Source: a virus. From it: a DNA stretch of 22,632 bases. The notes beneath the pieces were generated by a model that was given only the letters and a program-made list of their open reading frames with translations, was not told the origin of the DNA and ran no database searches. A program made the position numbers and the translations under genes. Of this stretch, positions 1-7,173 are shown piece after piece. How positions within the stretch are numbered: position 1 is the stretch's first letter; each line of letters begins with the position of its first letter. The DNA lies in the IMG/VR virus record IMGVR_UViG_3300045107_000090, positions 1-22,632 of that record; one strand, written 5' to 3'.

Positions 1-312
1 GACGTCGCGGCGGTCAAGGCGGAGACGGCCGCGATTCTCGACGACACCGGGACGTCCGGCGTCGTGGTCGCGAGCGGCTCAAAGACAGGCTATTCGCTGG
101 CCGCCGCCGGGCTCGATTCCATCGTGATCGAGACGGGGCTCAATGCCCGCCAGGCCCTGGCGATCATCGCGGCGAGTGCCGCCGGCACGCTGGCTGGCGC
201 CGCGACGACGACGATCACGATCGACGGGGCCGGCGTGGCAATCGATCGGATCGTCGCCACGGTGGACGCGGATGGCAACCGCACGGCCGTCATCCTGACC
301 CCGCCGGCCTGA
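1..312 (+). CDS. C-terminal part of a phage structural protein (5' truncated)
   Basis: The reading frame is open from base 1 to a TGA at 310-312, giving the last 103 residues; the start lies outside the window. The visible part begins with a short helical segment (VAAVKAETAAILDD). An Ala/Thr/Gly-rich region follows, then a small beta-rich C-terminus ending in TPPA. Helix-plus-beta tails of this kind are familiar from proteins encoded just before the neck genes in phages of planctomycetes, where they are usually annotated as hypothetical or fibre-like. It directly precedes small structural genes, with one base between its stop and the next ATG, so I infer a virion component such as a head decoration or fibre protein. 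No catalytic motif is visible. The exact role is unknown. Confidence 0.6.
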   Translation, partial: DVAAVKAETAAILDDTGTSGVVVASGSKTGYSLAAAGLDSIVIETGLNARQALAIIAASAAGTLAGAATTTITIDGAGVAIDRIVATVDADGNRTAVILTPPA

Positions 313-313
313 G

Positions 314-508
314 ATGTTCCCGCTCCGCTTCTGGCCACTGCGGTTCTTCGCCCGGAGGTTCTGGCCGAAGGTCGGAGCCGATCCGGCCGACCCCGTCGGC
401 CCATCTGTCTTCCGGTCGCGAGGCGAGCCTTATCCCTTCGCTCCCGGCCGGGCGACGGCCGAACACTATCTCGCCCATCCAGGCCGCTCGCGCGCGGAGC
501 CCAACTGA
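314..508 (+). CDS. Small aromatic/Arg-rich protein of unknown function (64 aa)
   Basis: The ATG at 314 lies one base after the preceding stop, and the TGA at 506-508 is followed directly by the next gene's GTG at 509, so it is packed in the operon. The first 20 residues carry an imperfect repeat of aromatic, Arg and Pro residues (FPLRFWP, then LRFFARRFWP). The rest is Pro/Arg-rich and probably disordered. I recall similar short proteins with F/W-P repeats at this position in planctomycete phage operons, but I know of no function. The tight packing supports a real gene. A structural linker or a membrane- or DNA-associated peptide are only guesses. Confidence 0.55.
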   Translation: MFPLRFWPLRFFARRFWPKVGADPADPVGPSVFRSRGEPYPFAPGRATAEHYLAHPGRSRAEPN

Positions 509-904
509 GTGGACACGATCGAGGTCGGATACGGCTATTCGGCTCGTTACGTGGTCACATTGCGTGATGGGTCGGGACGTGCTGTGACCGGCGTCTATGC
601 CGGCACCGAGACGCTTGGTGTTGTGATCGGCATCGGGGCGGGCGCCGAGCTGCCTGGTGTCCTGTCGACGGCCGAGTGGGCCGCGGTGACACGGGCGGCC
701 GACGGGCGGATCACGTCGGCCGTGGCCAATGCCTCCGGCGGCCCCGCCGGCACGATCCTGCTCACGATCGATGAGGCCGACATCGTGGCGTGCGGGGTAG
801 GCACTTTCGGCCTCACGATCGAGCTGACTGACGCGGGCCGCGTCTACGAGTGCTATCGCGCCAGCCTGCGTGTGAAGTGTCGGCCTGGTGGGAGCGGCTA
901 CTGA
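509..904 (+). CDS. Putative phage structural protein (131 aa)
   Basis: It starts with GTG at 509, immediately after the previous stop, and ends with TGA at 902-904. The sequence is mostly beta-type: alternating hydrophobic residues with many Gly/Thr turns (MDTIEVGYGYSARYVVTLRDG, a central Ala-rich part, then a C-terminal strand ending in KCRPGGSGY). There is no signal peptide or membrane segment. It resembles a beta-sandwich of the kind used in head decoration, fibre or baseplate wedge proteins, and it lies in the head-to-tail connector region. I do not recognise a named family. Its virion role is inferred from position only. Confidence 0.6.
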   Translation: MDTIEVGYGYSARYVVTLRDGSGRAVTGVYAGTETLGVVIGIGAGAELPGVLSTAEWAAVTRAADGRITSAVANASGGPAGTILLTIDEADIVACGVGTFGLTIELTDAGRVYECYRASLRVKCRPGGSGY

Positions 905-905
905 G

Positions 906-1319
906 ATGGCATGGCCCGACGACCTGCCCACCGATCGGCTCAAAGTCGGTCTCGCCCGGCTGACCACCCGGCTCGCCGGGTCGGCGGCGCAATCCGTGCT
1001 CTACCGCCGCGGCCCCGATGAGGTCCGCGTCCGGGCCACGCTCGGCTCTAAGCTGCTCCGTGTCGAGGACCTCGACGGCGGCGTCCGACACGAGTGGACC
1101 GACATGGACTTCTGCGTCCCGGCCGTCGACCTGGTGCTCTGCGGCGAGCGGGTGACGCCCGACCGGGGCGACGAGCTGACGGTCACCCTCGAGGACGGCT
1201 CCGAGGAGCGATACGAGGTGTTCCCGTACAACGGCGAGCCGGCTTGGCGATGGAGCGACCCGCACCGATCGATGGTGCGGATCCACGCCAAGCTGGTCGG
1301 CTCCGACAGGATCTGTTGA
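906..1319 (+). CDS. Putative head-closure (stopper-like) protein
   Basis: I choose the ATG at 906, one base after the upstream stop. A GTG 18 bases earlier (888) would only overlap the previous gene. The product is 137 aa and ends at TGA 1317-1319. It begins with a helix (TDRLKVGLARLTTRLAG). A beta-rich domain follows with strands VLYRRGPDEVRVRATLG, MDFCVPAVDLVL and DELTVTLEDGSEERYEVFP. It finishes with GEPAWRWSDPHRSMVRIHAKLVG. Size, fold impression and position just before the tail-terminator-like gene match head-closure proteins of siphophages (SPP1 gp16/HK97 gp9-like role), which seal the portal and dock the tail. The assignment rests on context and sequence character, not on a diagnostic motif. 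Confidence 0.55.
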   Translation: MAWPDDLPTDRLKVGLARLTTRLAGSAAQSVLYRRGPDEVRVRATLGSKLLRVEDLDGGVRHEWTDMDFCVPAVDLVLCGERVTPDRGDELTVTLEDGSEERYEVFPYNGEPAWRWSDPHRSMVRIHAKLVGSDRIC

Positions 1320-1323
1320 ATCC

Positions 1324-1785
1324 ATGCCGCTCGACGTCCATGCCTCGATCTGCCAGGCCGCGATCGACCTGCTCAACGCCGCGAGCCTGTCGATGGGACT
1401 GGTGGCCGAGCGGACCTATCTGCCGATCCTGACGCTGGCCGAGCTCGACTCGCTCAAGGTGCCGGTCGTCCCTCGCGACTGGTCGCTGACGCGGCTTTCT
1501 CGCCGCGACGACGACTGTGACTACGGGGTCGACGTGGGCGTCTTCCGCAAAATCGCCGACCTCGAGCCCGAGTCGATCGACCCGTTCATGCTGCTGGTTC
1601 AGGAAATCGCGAACCTGTTTCGAGCGGAGACGTCGATCGACTTCGGCGATCCCTATTCCGAGACCGGCCGTGCCCACCTCGTCGCGCTTGCGATCGACCC
1701 GATCTTCGACCGGACCTTGCTGGACGAGAAGCGGGTGTTCGCATCGGTCGTGAGCCTCACCTACCGCGTTGCCAGGGCCCGCTGA
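1324..1785 (+). CDS. Putative tail terminator / minor tail protein
   Basis: A 153-aa product starts at ATG 1324 and ends with TGA 1783-1785, which overlaps the next ATG (TGATG). The N-terminal helix (HASICQAAIDLLNAASL) is followed by AERTYLPILTLAELDSLKVPVVP, and then an acidic segment, GVDVGVFRKIADLEPESIDPFMLLVQEIANLF. This pattern of helix, strand with R-x-YLP, LxxLDSLKVxVVP, and helix around L..LVEEIA is one I associate with tail terminator or minor tail proteins of siphophages (lambda gpU-like role). These cap the tail tube and join it to the head. Position between the stopper-like and gp10-like genes fits. The fold should be checked by structure prediction. Confidence 0.6.
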   Translation: MPLDVHASICQAAIDLLNAASLSMGLVAERTYLPILTLAELDSLKVPVVPRDWSLTRLSRRDDDCDYGVDVGVFRKIADLEPESIDPFMLLVQEIANLFRAETSIDFGDPYSETGRAHLVALAIDPIFDRTLLDEKRVFASVVSLTYRVARAR

Positions 1786-2222
1786 TGCTGACGTTCAAGG
1801 CGGCGAAGTCGAACTTTTTCGACCGCGCGAAGGTGACGTCGGCCGTCGACCGGGCGACGCTCCGCGTGCTGTCGCGGTTCGGGGCGTTCGTCCGCACCCG
1901 GGCCCGGTCGAGCATCCGCAAGCGGCGCAGGCCGAGTGTCCCTGGCACGCCGCCCAGCTCACACACCGACCTGCTGAAGCGGTTCCTTTTCTTCTCCTAC
2001 GAGCCTGAGCGCAAGTCGGTCGTCATCGGCCCGGCGAAGCTCAACTCCGTCGTGGATCCCGACGCCCCTCCCGCCCTGGAGTATGGCGGGCGATCGACCG
2101 TCGAGGGGCGACGCGGCGGGCCCCGACGCCGCATTACCGTCCGCCCGCGCCCGTTCATGGGCCCGGCCTTGAAGGCCGAGCTGCCCGGCCTGCCCGCCAT
2201 GTGGCGGGACTCCGTTCGCTGA
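1785..2222 (+). CDS. HK97 gp10-like tail completion / neck protein
   Basis: The ATG at 1785 overlaps the previous stop by one base, indicating coupled translation. The product is 145 aa and strongly basic (RARSSIRKRRRPS). It carries the run PSVPGTPPSSHTDLLKRFLFFSYEP and a C-terminal RPFMGPALKAELPGL. The elements Arg-rich helix, PGxPP...HTDLLKR and RPFMGPAL are typical of the phage neck/tail-completion family often labelled HK97 gp10-like. These proteins sit at the head-tail interface. The order stopper, terminator, gp10-like, tail tube is classical. A 24-base gap then separates it from the major tail gene. Confidence 0.7.
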   Translation: MLTFKAAKSNFFDRAKVTSAVDRATLRVLSRFGAFVRTRARSSIRKRRRPSVPGTPPSSHTDLLKRFLFFSYEPERKSVVIGPAKLNSVVDPDAPPALEYGGRSTVEGRRGGPRRRITVRPRPFMGPALKAELPGLPAMWRDSVR

Positions 2223-2246
2223 TCCTAAACCCCGGAGGCTCCGCTC

Positions 2247-2726
2247 ATGGGCCTGAGACTCGGCCTCGAAGCCAAGCTCTACCGCAACTCGGGCACGCTG
2301 GGCTCGGCCTCGCCGACGCTCAACCCGATCGACAACTGCCGCGACCTGACGCTCAACCTCGAGAAGAACGAGGCAGATGTCACGACCCGCGGTGCCAACG
2401 GCTGGCGGCAACTCGTCGGCGTTCTCAAGGACGCGACGATCGAGTTCTCCATGATCAAGGATGGTGCCGACCCGGATTACATCGCGATCCGCGACGCATT
2501 TTATGCCTCGTCCGCCCCTGCCACACAGCTTGACATTTTCGTGATGTCGGCCGACGTGGACGAGAGCGACAGCGAGGGCATCCGAGCCGTTTGCATCGTG
2601 ACCGGCCTCACCGACAACCAGCCGCTCGAGGAAGCGCAGACGGTCGACGTTACGCTGCGGCCGACCTACTTCCCGGCCATGCCGCCGGCCGCCGTCGCGG
2701 GCACGACCTATGGGGCCTATGACTGA
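2247..2726 (+). CDS. Major tail tube protein
   Basis: A clear Shine-Dalgarno sequence (GGAGG at 2234-2238) precedes ATG 2247. This is the first gene of the tail block with its own strong site, as expected for an abundant protein. The product is 159 aa: MGLRLGLEAKLYRNSGT, then DNCRDLTLNLEKNEADVTTRG, GWRQLVGVLKDATIEFSMIKDG, FYASSAPATQLDIFVMSAD, and VTGLTDNQPLEEAQTVDVTLRPTY. The series of beta strands with the 'LEEAQTVDVTLRPTY' ending is typical of tube proteins that stack as hexameric rings. The two chaperone frames and the tape measure follow directly. The TGA overlaps the ATG of the chaperone gene. Confidence 0.75.
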   Translation: MGLRLGLEAKLYRNSGTLGSASPTLNPIDNCRDLTLNLEKNEADVTTRGANGWRQLVGVLKDATIEFSMIKDGADPDYIAIRDAFYASSAPATQLDIFVMSADVDESDSEGIRAVCIVTGLTDNQPLEEAQTVDVTLRPTYFPAMPPAAVAGTTYGAYD

Positions 2727-3223
2727 TGCGACGAGCATTCACCGACGCCGCCGGCCGCGAGTGGTCGGTCTCGATCAGCGTCACCGCGATCAAGCGGGTC
2801 CGGGCGTCGCTCGGCGTCGACCTCTACAAGCTGCTCGACGACGGCTTCGCGGGGCTCTCGTCGCTGCTCGGCGACCCGGTGTCGCTCGTCGACGTGATCT
2901 ATGTCCTCTGCCGAGGCCAGGCCGACGCGGCGGGCGTCTCCGATGAGGCGTTCGGAGAGGCGATGGCCGGCGACGCGCTGGAATCCGCCACGTCGGCATT
3001 CTGTGGGGCCCTGGTCGATTTTTTCCCGAATCCCCGGGCGCGGGCGGCGATGGAACGCCTGCTGGCGACCGGGGAGACGCTGCGGGAGAAGGTGCTGGAT
3101 CGGGCGGAGGCGGAGCTGGCGAGTCTGGACGCCGACCGCCTGGCCGACGCCTTGAGCCGATCGTCTGGGAGCTCGCCGGAATCCTCGGACTCGATCCCGG
3201 CCCCTTCACCCTCCGCGAGCTAG
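2726..3223 (+). CDS. Tail assembly chaperone, G-like product (zero frame)
   Basis: The ATG at 2726 overlaps the tube stop (TGATG). The 165-aa zero-frame product has an N-terminal domain of about 95 residues (FTDAAGREWSVSISVTAIKRV, LGDPVSLVDVIYVLC, ESATSAFCGALVDFF). A charged helix (ARAAMERLLATGETLREKVLDRAEAELASLDADRLADAL) and a Ser/Pro tail follow. Position between the tube and tape-measure genes and the overlapping second frame match lambda gpG-type chaperones, which hold the tape measure during tail assembly and are absent from the virion. At codons 98-100 (GAT TTT TTC) the gene carries a slippery heptamer, so only part of the ribosomes should complete this form. Confidence 0.75.
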   Translation: MRRAFTDAAGREWSVSISVTAIKRVRASLGVDLYKLLDDGFAGLSSLLGDPVSLVDVIYVLCRGQADAAGVSDEAFGEAMAGDALESATSAFCGALVDFFPNPRARAAMERLLATGETLREKVLDRAEAELASLDADRLADALSRSSGSSPESSDSIPAPSPSAS

Positions 3224-3474
3224 CCTGGATGGCGGAGGGTCGGTCACGCGCGGCGTGGGATCACACGGCCTACGTTGTCGCCACGCTCGCCAACGTCCAC
3301 CGCGACCCCAAGAAGCGGCCACGCCCCTACGAGCCGGAGGACTTCCACCCCCTCCGCCGCCGGGCCAGAAGGACGCCGCCGACGGCGAAGGTCACCGTCG
3401 GCGAACTGAGGGCGATTCTCGGCTTGAAACCACGTCCCCGCGAGCGGCGGACGCCGCCGGAGACGAAGGGCTAG
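2726..3474 (+). CDS. Tail assembly chaperone, GT-like fusion by predicted -1 frameshift
   Basis: After codon 100 (TTC, 3023-3025) a -1 slip continues in the frame starting at 3025 and stays open to TAG 3472-3474, predicting a 249-aa fusion. After the slip the protein has a Gly-rich linker (residues about 105-135). A compact T-like domain follows with VWELAGILGLDPGPFTLRELAWMAEG, then AAWDHTAYVVATLANVHRDPKKRP and a basic tail with TVGELRAILGLKPRP. The LGLDPGPFTLRELAWM segment lies upstream of the only ATG in this frame (3229), which shows that the conserved domain is not a separate 81-aa gene. Lambda-like gpGT fusions recruit the tube protein to the tape measure. The final stop shares a CTAG with the antisense lipoprotein gene. 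Confidence 0.72.
3019..3025 (+). promoter_or_regulatory. Predicted -1 programmed ribosomal frameshift site (T TTT TTC)
   Basis: The heptamer TTTTTTC is in the correct phase for simultaneous slippage (zero frame GAT TTT TTC). Five bases downstream a perfect 7-bp stem can form between TCCCCGG (3031-3037) and CCGGGGA (3069-3075). Its GC-rich loop may pair further. Heptamer, 5-base spacer and GC-rich stem are the usual parts of a stimulated -1 site. The -1 frame is open for 149 codons afterwards. Confidence 0.75.
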
Positions 3475-3794
3475 TTGCCCGGTGAGGCCTTGGCCCGGGC
3501 GATCAGCTCCGCGGCCGTCATGCCGTGGTAGGGATGCAACTCGGATGCCGTCGTGGGCATCCGCTCAGCGTCGCGGCGAGCGGCGGACTGGAACGCCCGC
3601 GGGACGGCCGACCGCATCGTGAGCATGACCACTGATCGCATCAGATCGGCTCGCTCCGGCTCGGGCAGCTCGCGGGCCATCTGCGTGAGCGAGTCCGTGA
3701 TCGATCTGTCGCTGGTCGCGTCCAGCGTCGGCACTTCGCCGCATCCCGCCGCGAGCGCCGCGGCGACGATCATCCCGATCCGTCTCGCCCTCAT
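3471..3794 (-). CDS. Lipoprotein, DUF6694-like; probable moron
   Basis: I choose the ATG at 3794 because GGAGGTGA (complement of 3801-3807 region) sits five bases before it. An ATG 21 bases upstream would overlap that site. The 107-aa product starts MRARRIGMIVAAALAAGCGEV: a basic n-region, hydrophobic core and an LAAGC lipobox, so the mature protein should be lipid-anchored at Cys18. The mature part runs TLDATSDRSITDSLTQMARELPEPERADLM, then helices, and ends with a GMTAAELIARAKA motif. This layout (C..P.LD.SS...F..SL..M...LP...R and a terminal GMTA-E-I-A-A) resembles the DUF6694 lipoprotein family. It is the only minus-strand gene in the tail operon, suggesting lysogenic expression. Superinfection exclusion is possible but unproven. 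Confidence 0.7.
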   Translation of the reverse strand: MRARRIGMIVAAALAAGCGEVPTLDATSDRSITDSLTQMARELPEPERADLMRSVVMLTMRSAVPRAFQSAARRDAERMPTTASELHPYHGMTAAELIARAKASPGN

Positions 3795-3832
3795 GGTTTT
3801 CACCTCCATCATCACTCTAGGAGCCCGAGCAC

Positions 3833-5581
3833 GTGGCCGCTAGAGCCTCCGGCATCAGGGCGGGTCGGGCCTATGTCGAGGTTGGAGCGGATGACGCTCC
3901 GTTCCGCGCCAGAATCGAGGCAGTCGAGGCGCGCGTCAAGGCGTTTGGCATGTCGGTGTCGGCCATCGGCGGCAAGCTCCTCTCCCTTGGAAAAGCTGCC
4001 GGACTTCAGATCCTCGGCGGCGCGGGGCTGGCCAAGCTATTCGCCGACGCCGGCTCCGAGTTGAACGACATGAGCGCGAGGACTGGTCTATCGGTGGAGG
4101 CTCTCTCGCAGCTCGGCTACGCCGCCAAGCAGACCGGCACCGACCTGGGCACGGTCGAGGCCGCGGTCCGCAAGATGCAGAAGTCGCTCGTCGGGGCTGC
4201 GAACGGGAACTTCGAGGCCCAAGCGGCCTTGAGCCTTTTGGGTCTCTCCGCCGAGAAGTTGCTGAGGCTCTCGCCGGATGAGCAGTTTCAGGCGATCGCC
4301 AAGGCGATGGCGGCGATCCCGGACCCGACGATGAAAGCCGCACTGGCGATGCAGCTTTTCGGCAAGGGCGGCACCGCCATCCTGCCGCTGATCGACGACT
4401 TCGATGCCCTGACCGGCAAGGCCCGCGACCTCGGGCTCGTGATGTCCTCCGAGGATGCCGCCGCGGCGGACGCTCTCGGCGACGCGATTGACACCGTTTC
4501 GGCCTCGCTGCGGCGAGCGGTCAACGTCATCGGCGGGGCGATGGCACCAGCCCTGACATTCGTGGCCGACAGGATTTCCGAGACGGTGAAGGTGGCAGCC
4601 GACTGGATCGCTGCAAACCGTGGGCTGGTCCAGATCCTCGCGGCCGTGGTCCCTGGGGCCGTCGCTCTCGGTGCCGCGATGGTCGCGCTTGGCCCGGCGA
4701 TCTCCGCTGTCGGCATCGCGATCGGAGCATTGGCCAGCCCCATGGTTGTGGTCATCGGTTTGGCAGCCGGGCTCGGCAGCGTGCTGGTGCAGACCAGCGG
4801 CGTCGCCGCGGAAGCCTTCGGCTGGTTGAGTGAGCGTCTGGGTGAGCTCCTGGCCGACGCCCGCTCCGCCTTTCAGGGCATCGCCGACGCCTTGGCCGCC
4901 GGCGACATCGGGCTCGCGGCAAAGGTGCTCTGGTCCGAGCTGAAGCTCGAATGGGTCAAGGGTGTCTCGTTTCTACGGAAGATCTGGCTCGATTTCTCTT
5001 CCGCGTTCCGCGACGTGTTCGCCGATGCCGTGCGGGGCATCGCTGGGATCATCATCGACCTGGGCGCGAAACTGCAGGAAGTCCTCGCCCGCGTCAACAT
5101 CTTCGACCAAGGCAACCTCGACGCGAAGCTCGCCCAGATCGAGCAGGACCGCCGCGTCGCCCAGGGGGCCCTCGATGACGAGTTGCAGGCACGCCGCGAT
5201 GCCACGCTCGATGCCTATGGAAAGGAGCGGGAGCAGCTCGAGAAAGAAATCTCGGACGCTCGGGCGCGATTGGCTCAGGTCCGCGGCGAGGCGAGGGACG
5301 CGGCGGGGCGGGCATTTGGCGATCCGCCCGGTGGCAAGCCGGGTACTCCCGGTGGCAAGCCGGGTACTCCCGGTGTCGATCTGCCCGACCTCGACGCCGC
5401 GATCGGCGAGGCCCGCCGCAAGGTTGACGTTGCCGGCAGTTTCTCCGCGTCGGCGCTCCGCGGCCTCGGCGCTGGCAGTTCGGTCGCCAACGACCAGCTC
5501 AAGGAGCAGCAGAAGCAGACCAAGCTGATCGAGCGGCTCAACGAGCGGCTGCGTAACGCCCGCGTGCTGATGGAGGACTGA
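3833..5581 (+). CDS. Tail tape measure protein
   Basis: GTG 3833 has TAGGAG (3818-3823) nine bases upstream. The 582-aa product follows the G/GT chaperones, as tape measures do. It has an N-terminal helical region (FRARIEAVEARVKAFGMSV), then SELNDMSARTGLSVEALSQLGYAAKQTG, a common tape-measure motif (residues about 75-102). A long hydrophobic stretch follows at about 265-320 (VVPGAVALGAAMVALGPAI...). A coiled-coil of about residues 430-490 is rich in E/R/K/Q, then comes a Gly-Pro hinge with two exact 21-bp repeats. The C-terminus reads AGSFSASALRGLGAGSS and ends in a charged helix. It sets tail length and probably helps DNA cross the host envelope. At about 1.5 angstrom per residue it predicts a tail of at most about 87 nm. 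Confidence 0.87.
   Translation: MAARASGIRAGRAYVEVGADDAPFRARIEAVEARVKAFGMSVSAIGGKLLSLGKAAGLQILGGAGLAKLFADAGSELNDMSARTGLSVEALSQLGYAAKQTGTDLGTVEAAVRKMQKSLVGAANGNFEAQAALSLLGLSAEKLLRLSPDEQFQAIAKAMAAIPDPTMKAALAMQLFGKGGTAILPLIDDFDALTGKARDLGLVMSSEDAAAADALGDAIDTVSASLRRAVNVIGGAMAPALTFVADRISETVKVAADWIAANRGLVQILAAVVPGAVALGAAMVALGPAISAVGIAIGALASPMVVVIGLAAGLGSVLVQTSGVAAEAFGWLSERLGELLADARSAFQGIADALAAGDIGLAAKVLWSELKLEWVKGVSFLRKIWLDFSSAFRDVFADAVRGIAGIIIDLGAKLQEVLARVNIFDQGNLDAKLAQIEQDRRVAQGALDDELQARRDATLDAYGKEREQLEKEISDARARLAQVRGEARDAAGRAFGDPPGGKPGTPGGKPGTPGVDLPDLDAAIGEARRKVDVAGSFSASALRGLGAGSSVANDQLKEQQKQTKLIERLNERLRNARVLMED
5330..5371 (+). repeat. Two perfect 21-bp tandem repeats in the tape-measure gene
   Basis: The unit GGTGGCAAGCCGGGTACTCC plus C occurs at 5330-5350 and 5351-5371 without mismatch and encodes GGKPGTP twice. 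It lies in the flexible Gly/Pro segment between the coiled-coil and the C-terminal domain, so copy-number change would stay in frame and alter hinge length. Confidence 0.9.
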
Positions 5582-5587
5582 CGCCCC

Positions 5588-6373
5588 GTGGCGACGATCA
5601 TCAGCGAGAACTATCAATCGCGCACGTTCTCGATCGGCTCGCAGTCCGCACGCGAGCTGATCTACGACGTGTTCGACGATGACAACTCCGAGGAGAACGT
5701 CGAGACGGTCCTCGCGGCGACGGCGCCGGAGGTCTACTACGGGCTGGTGCGTGAGTCGGTCTCCGGCGAGCCGGTCGGCGCCGGCTGGTGGAAGGGGTAC
5801 GTCCGCTACATCCGGCTCGACGCCGGCGAGTTCAGTTTCGACACGTCCGGCGGCAATATCCACATCACGCAGAGCCGCTCGACGATCGCCTCGTACGCCC
5901 CGCCCGGCTTCACCGCCCCGGACTTCCAGGGCGCCATCGGCGTCTCCGACGACCGCGTCGAGGGCGTCGACATTCCCGGCCGCGCGTACGTGTTCGCCGA
6001 GACCTACCGGATGCCGGCGGGCATCGTGACCGGCGCGTATCGCCGCAACCTGTTTCTCCTCACCGGACGGTACAACAGCGCTCCGTTCAAGGGCTTTGCC
6101 TATGGCGAGTGCCTCCTGCTCGGTGTCTCGGGCAGCCAGCGGCAGGATGAGGACTGGTCGCTGACGTTCCGATTCGCCGGCTCGCCGAACGAGACGAACA
6201 TCCAGATCGGCGACATTACCGTGGCGTCGAAGTACGGGTGGGATTACCTCTGGGTCCGCTACGCGGACTTCGAGGACTCGCTGGCCTACGCGCTGGTCAA
6301 GCGGCCGGTCGCCGCGTACGTCGAGCGCGTGCTCGAGCCGGGTGATATGTCCTTGCTCGGCATCGGGATCTAG
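5588..6373 (+). CDS. Putative distal tail / tail tip protein (261 aa)
   Basis: GTG 5588 follows the tape-measure stop by six bases, with GGAGG at 5572-5576 upstream. The 261-aa product opens MATIISENYQSRTFSIGSQSARELIYDVFDDD. The body is beta-rich with many aromatic residues, e.g. VGAGWWKGYVRYIRLDAGEFSFDTSGGN. The ending is WDYLWVRYADFEDS...VKRPVAAYVERVLEPGDMSLLGIGI. The conserved-looking ending and the place right after the tape measure are features I associate with a frequent, uncharacterised gene in planctomycete phages. In siphophages this slot usually holds the distal tail or hub protein. Virion tail-tip function is therefore inferred from position. No enzymatic motif is visible. Confidence 0.65.
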   Translation: MATIISENYQSRTFSIGSQSARELIYDVFDDDNSEENVETVLAATAPEVYYGLVRESVSGEPVGAGWWKGYVRYIRLDAGEFSFDTSGGNIHITQSRSTIASYAPPGFTAPDFQGAIGVSDDRVEGVDIPGRAYVFAETYRMPAGIVTGAYRRNLFLLTGRYNSAPFKGFAYGECLLLGVSGSQRQDEDWSLTFRFAGSPNETNIQIGDITVASKYGWDYLWVRYADFEDSLAYALVKRPVAAYVERVLEPGDMSLLGIGI

Positions 6374-6375
6374 TC

Positions 6376-7170
6376 ATGCCCGGCGACCCATTCCGCCGCT
6401 ACCAGCCTGGCGAGCCGCCGCGGTTCTCGGCCGTGCAGTGGAACGCCTGGACCGACGCCGCCAAGGCGCATCGCGACCGAGAGCTGGCCCGCGTCGCCGG
6501 CACGCCGACCACGTGGCGGCATCCGTCGATCGTGCGCGTCACGAACGGAACCGGCGGCGACCTGGCCCGGTTCTCCGTCGTCGGCCTGGGCGATCCGATC
6601 TTCACGCCTGACGACTCCGTCGAGGCCTTCACTCGCGATGTGACCTTCCGGGCCGAGACGCCCACGATCGATCATGTCGGGCGGTTCGGGATCCTTCTGG
6701 AGCCGTGCCTCGACGGACGGGTCGCGAAGGCCCAGGTCGACGGCGTCTGCCAGGTCGTGCTTGACCACGTCGAGGAGTGGCACCGCCGGGCCGACATCAC
6801 GCCCGGCGACTCGACCAAGCTGACGAGCAGGCCCTACGGCTTCGCGGAGGTCCTCTGGACGGAGCCGGGCGTCTACTACGGCGATCAGTGGGCGATCGTT
6901 CGTCTGGGGGACGGATACCCCGACGACGGCTTTCCGGTCCTCACCACGTCGACGATCACGGCCTGGAACAAGACGACGAAGGCATACGGCTCCGGGACGT
7001 GCCGGCTGCCCCTGCTCGACGTCGACGCGGGGACGCTCGAATACGGCACGGTCGACGTGGAGATCCTCAACGCGCACCCCGACGCCGTGCCCGACGACCG
7101 GATCACAACGGCGAAGTGGTGGGCGAGCCGGCTCTGGGTCTGGAGCCCAAGCTGCTCGTCGGCGGTCTGA
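6376..7170 (+). CDS. Putative tail-tip structural protein (264 aa)
   Basis: ATG 6376 comes two bases after the previous stop. The product opens with FRRYQPGEPPRFSAVQWNAWTDAAKAHRDREL, an N-terminal helical segment. A beta domain follows (VRVTNGTGGDLARFSVVGLGDPIF, HVGRFGILLEPC, VDGVCQVVLDHVEEW), then a C-terminal part with DQWAIVRLGDGYPDD and AWNKTTKAYGSGTCRLPLLDVD. The motif 'V.N.TG.DL.RF.VVGLG.PI' recurs in hypothetical structural proteins of planctomycete phages as I remember them. Its place among tail-tip genes supports a virion role such as a fibre adaptor. It ends SPSCSSAV. No hydrolase or lectin motif is recognisable. Confidence 0.6.
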   Translation: MPGDPFRRYQPGEPPRFSAVQWNAWTDAAKAHRDRELARVAGTPTTWRHPSIVRVTNGTGGDLARFSVVGLGDPIFTPDDSVEAFTRDVTFRAETPTIDHVGRFGILLEPCLDGRVAKAQVDGVCQVVLDHVEEWHRRADITPGDSTKLTSRPYGFAEVLWTEPGVYYGDQWAIVRLGDGYPDDGFPVLTTSTITAWNKTTKAYGSGTCRLPLLDVDAGTLEYGTVDVEILNAHPDAVPDDRITTAKWWASRLWVWSPSCSSAV

Positions 7171-7173
7171 CCG

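Noticed and set aside
3229-3474. Independent 81-aa gene after the chaperone
   Set aside because: The conserved part of this frame begins well before ATG 3229, and a slippery site joins it to the upstream gene.
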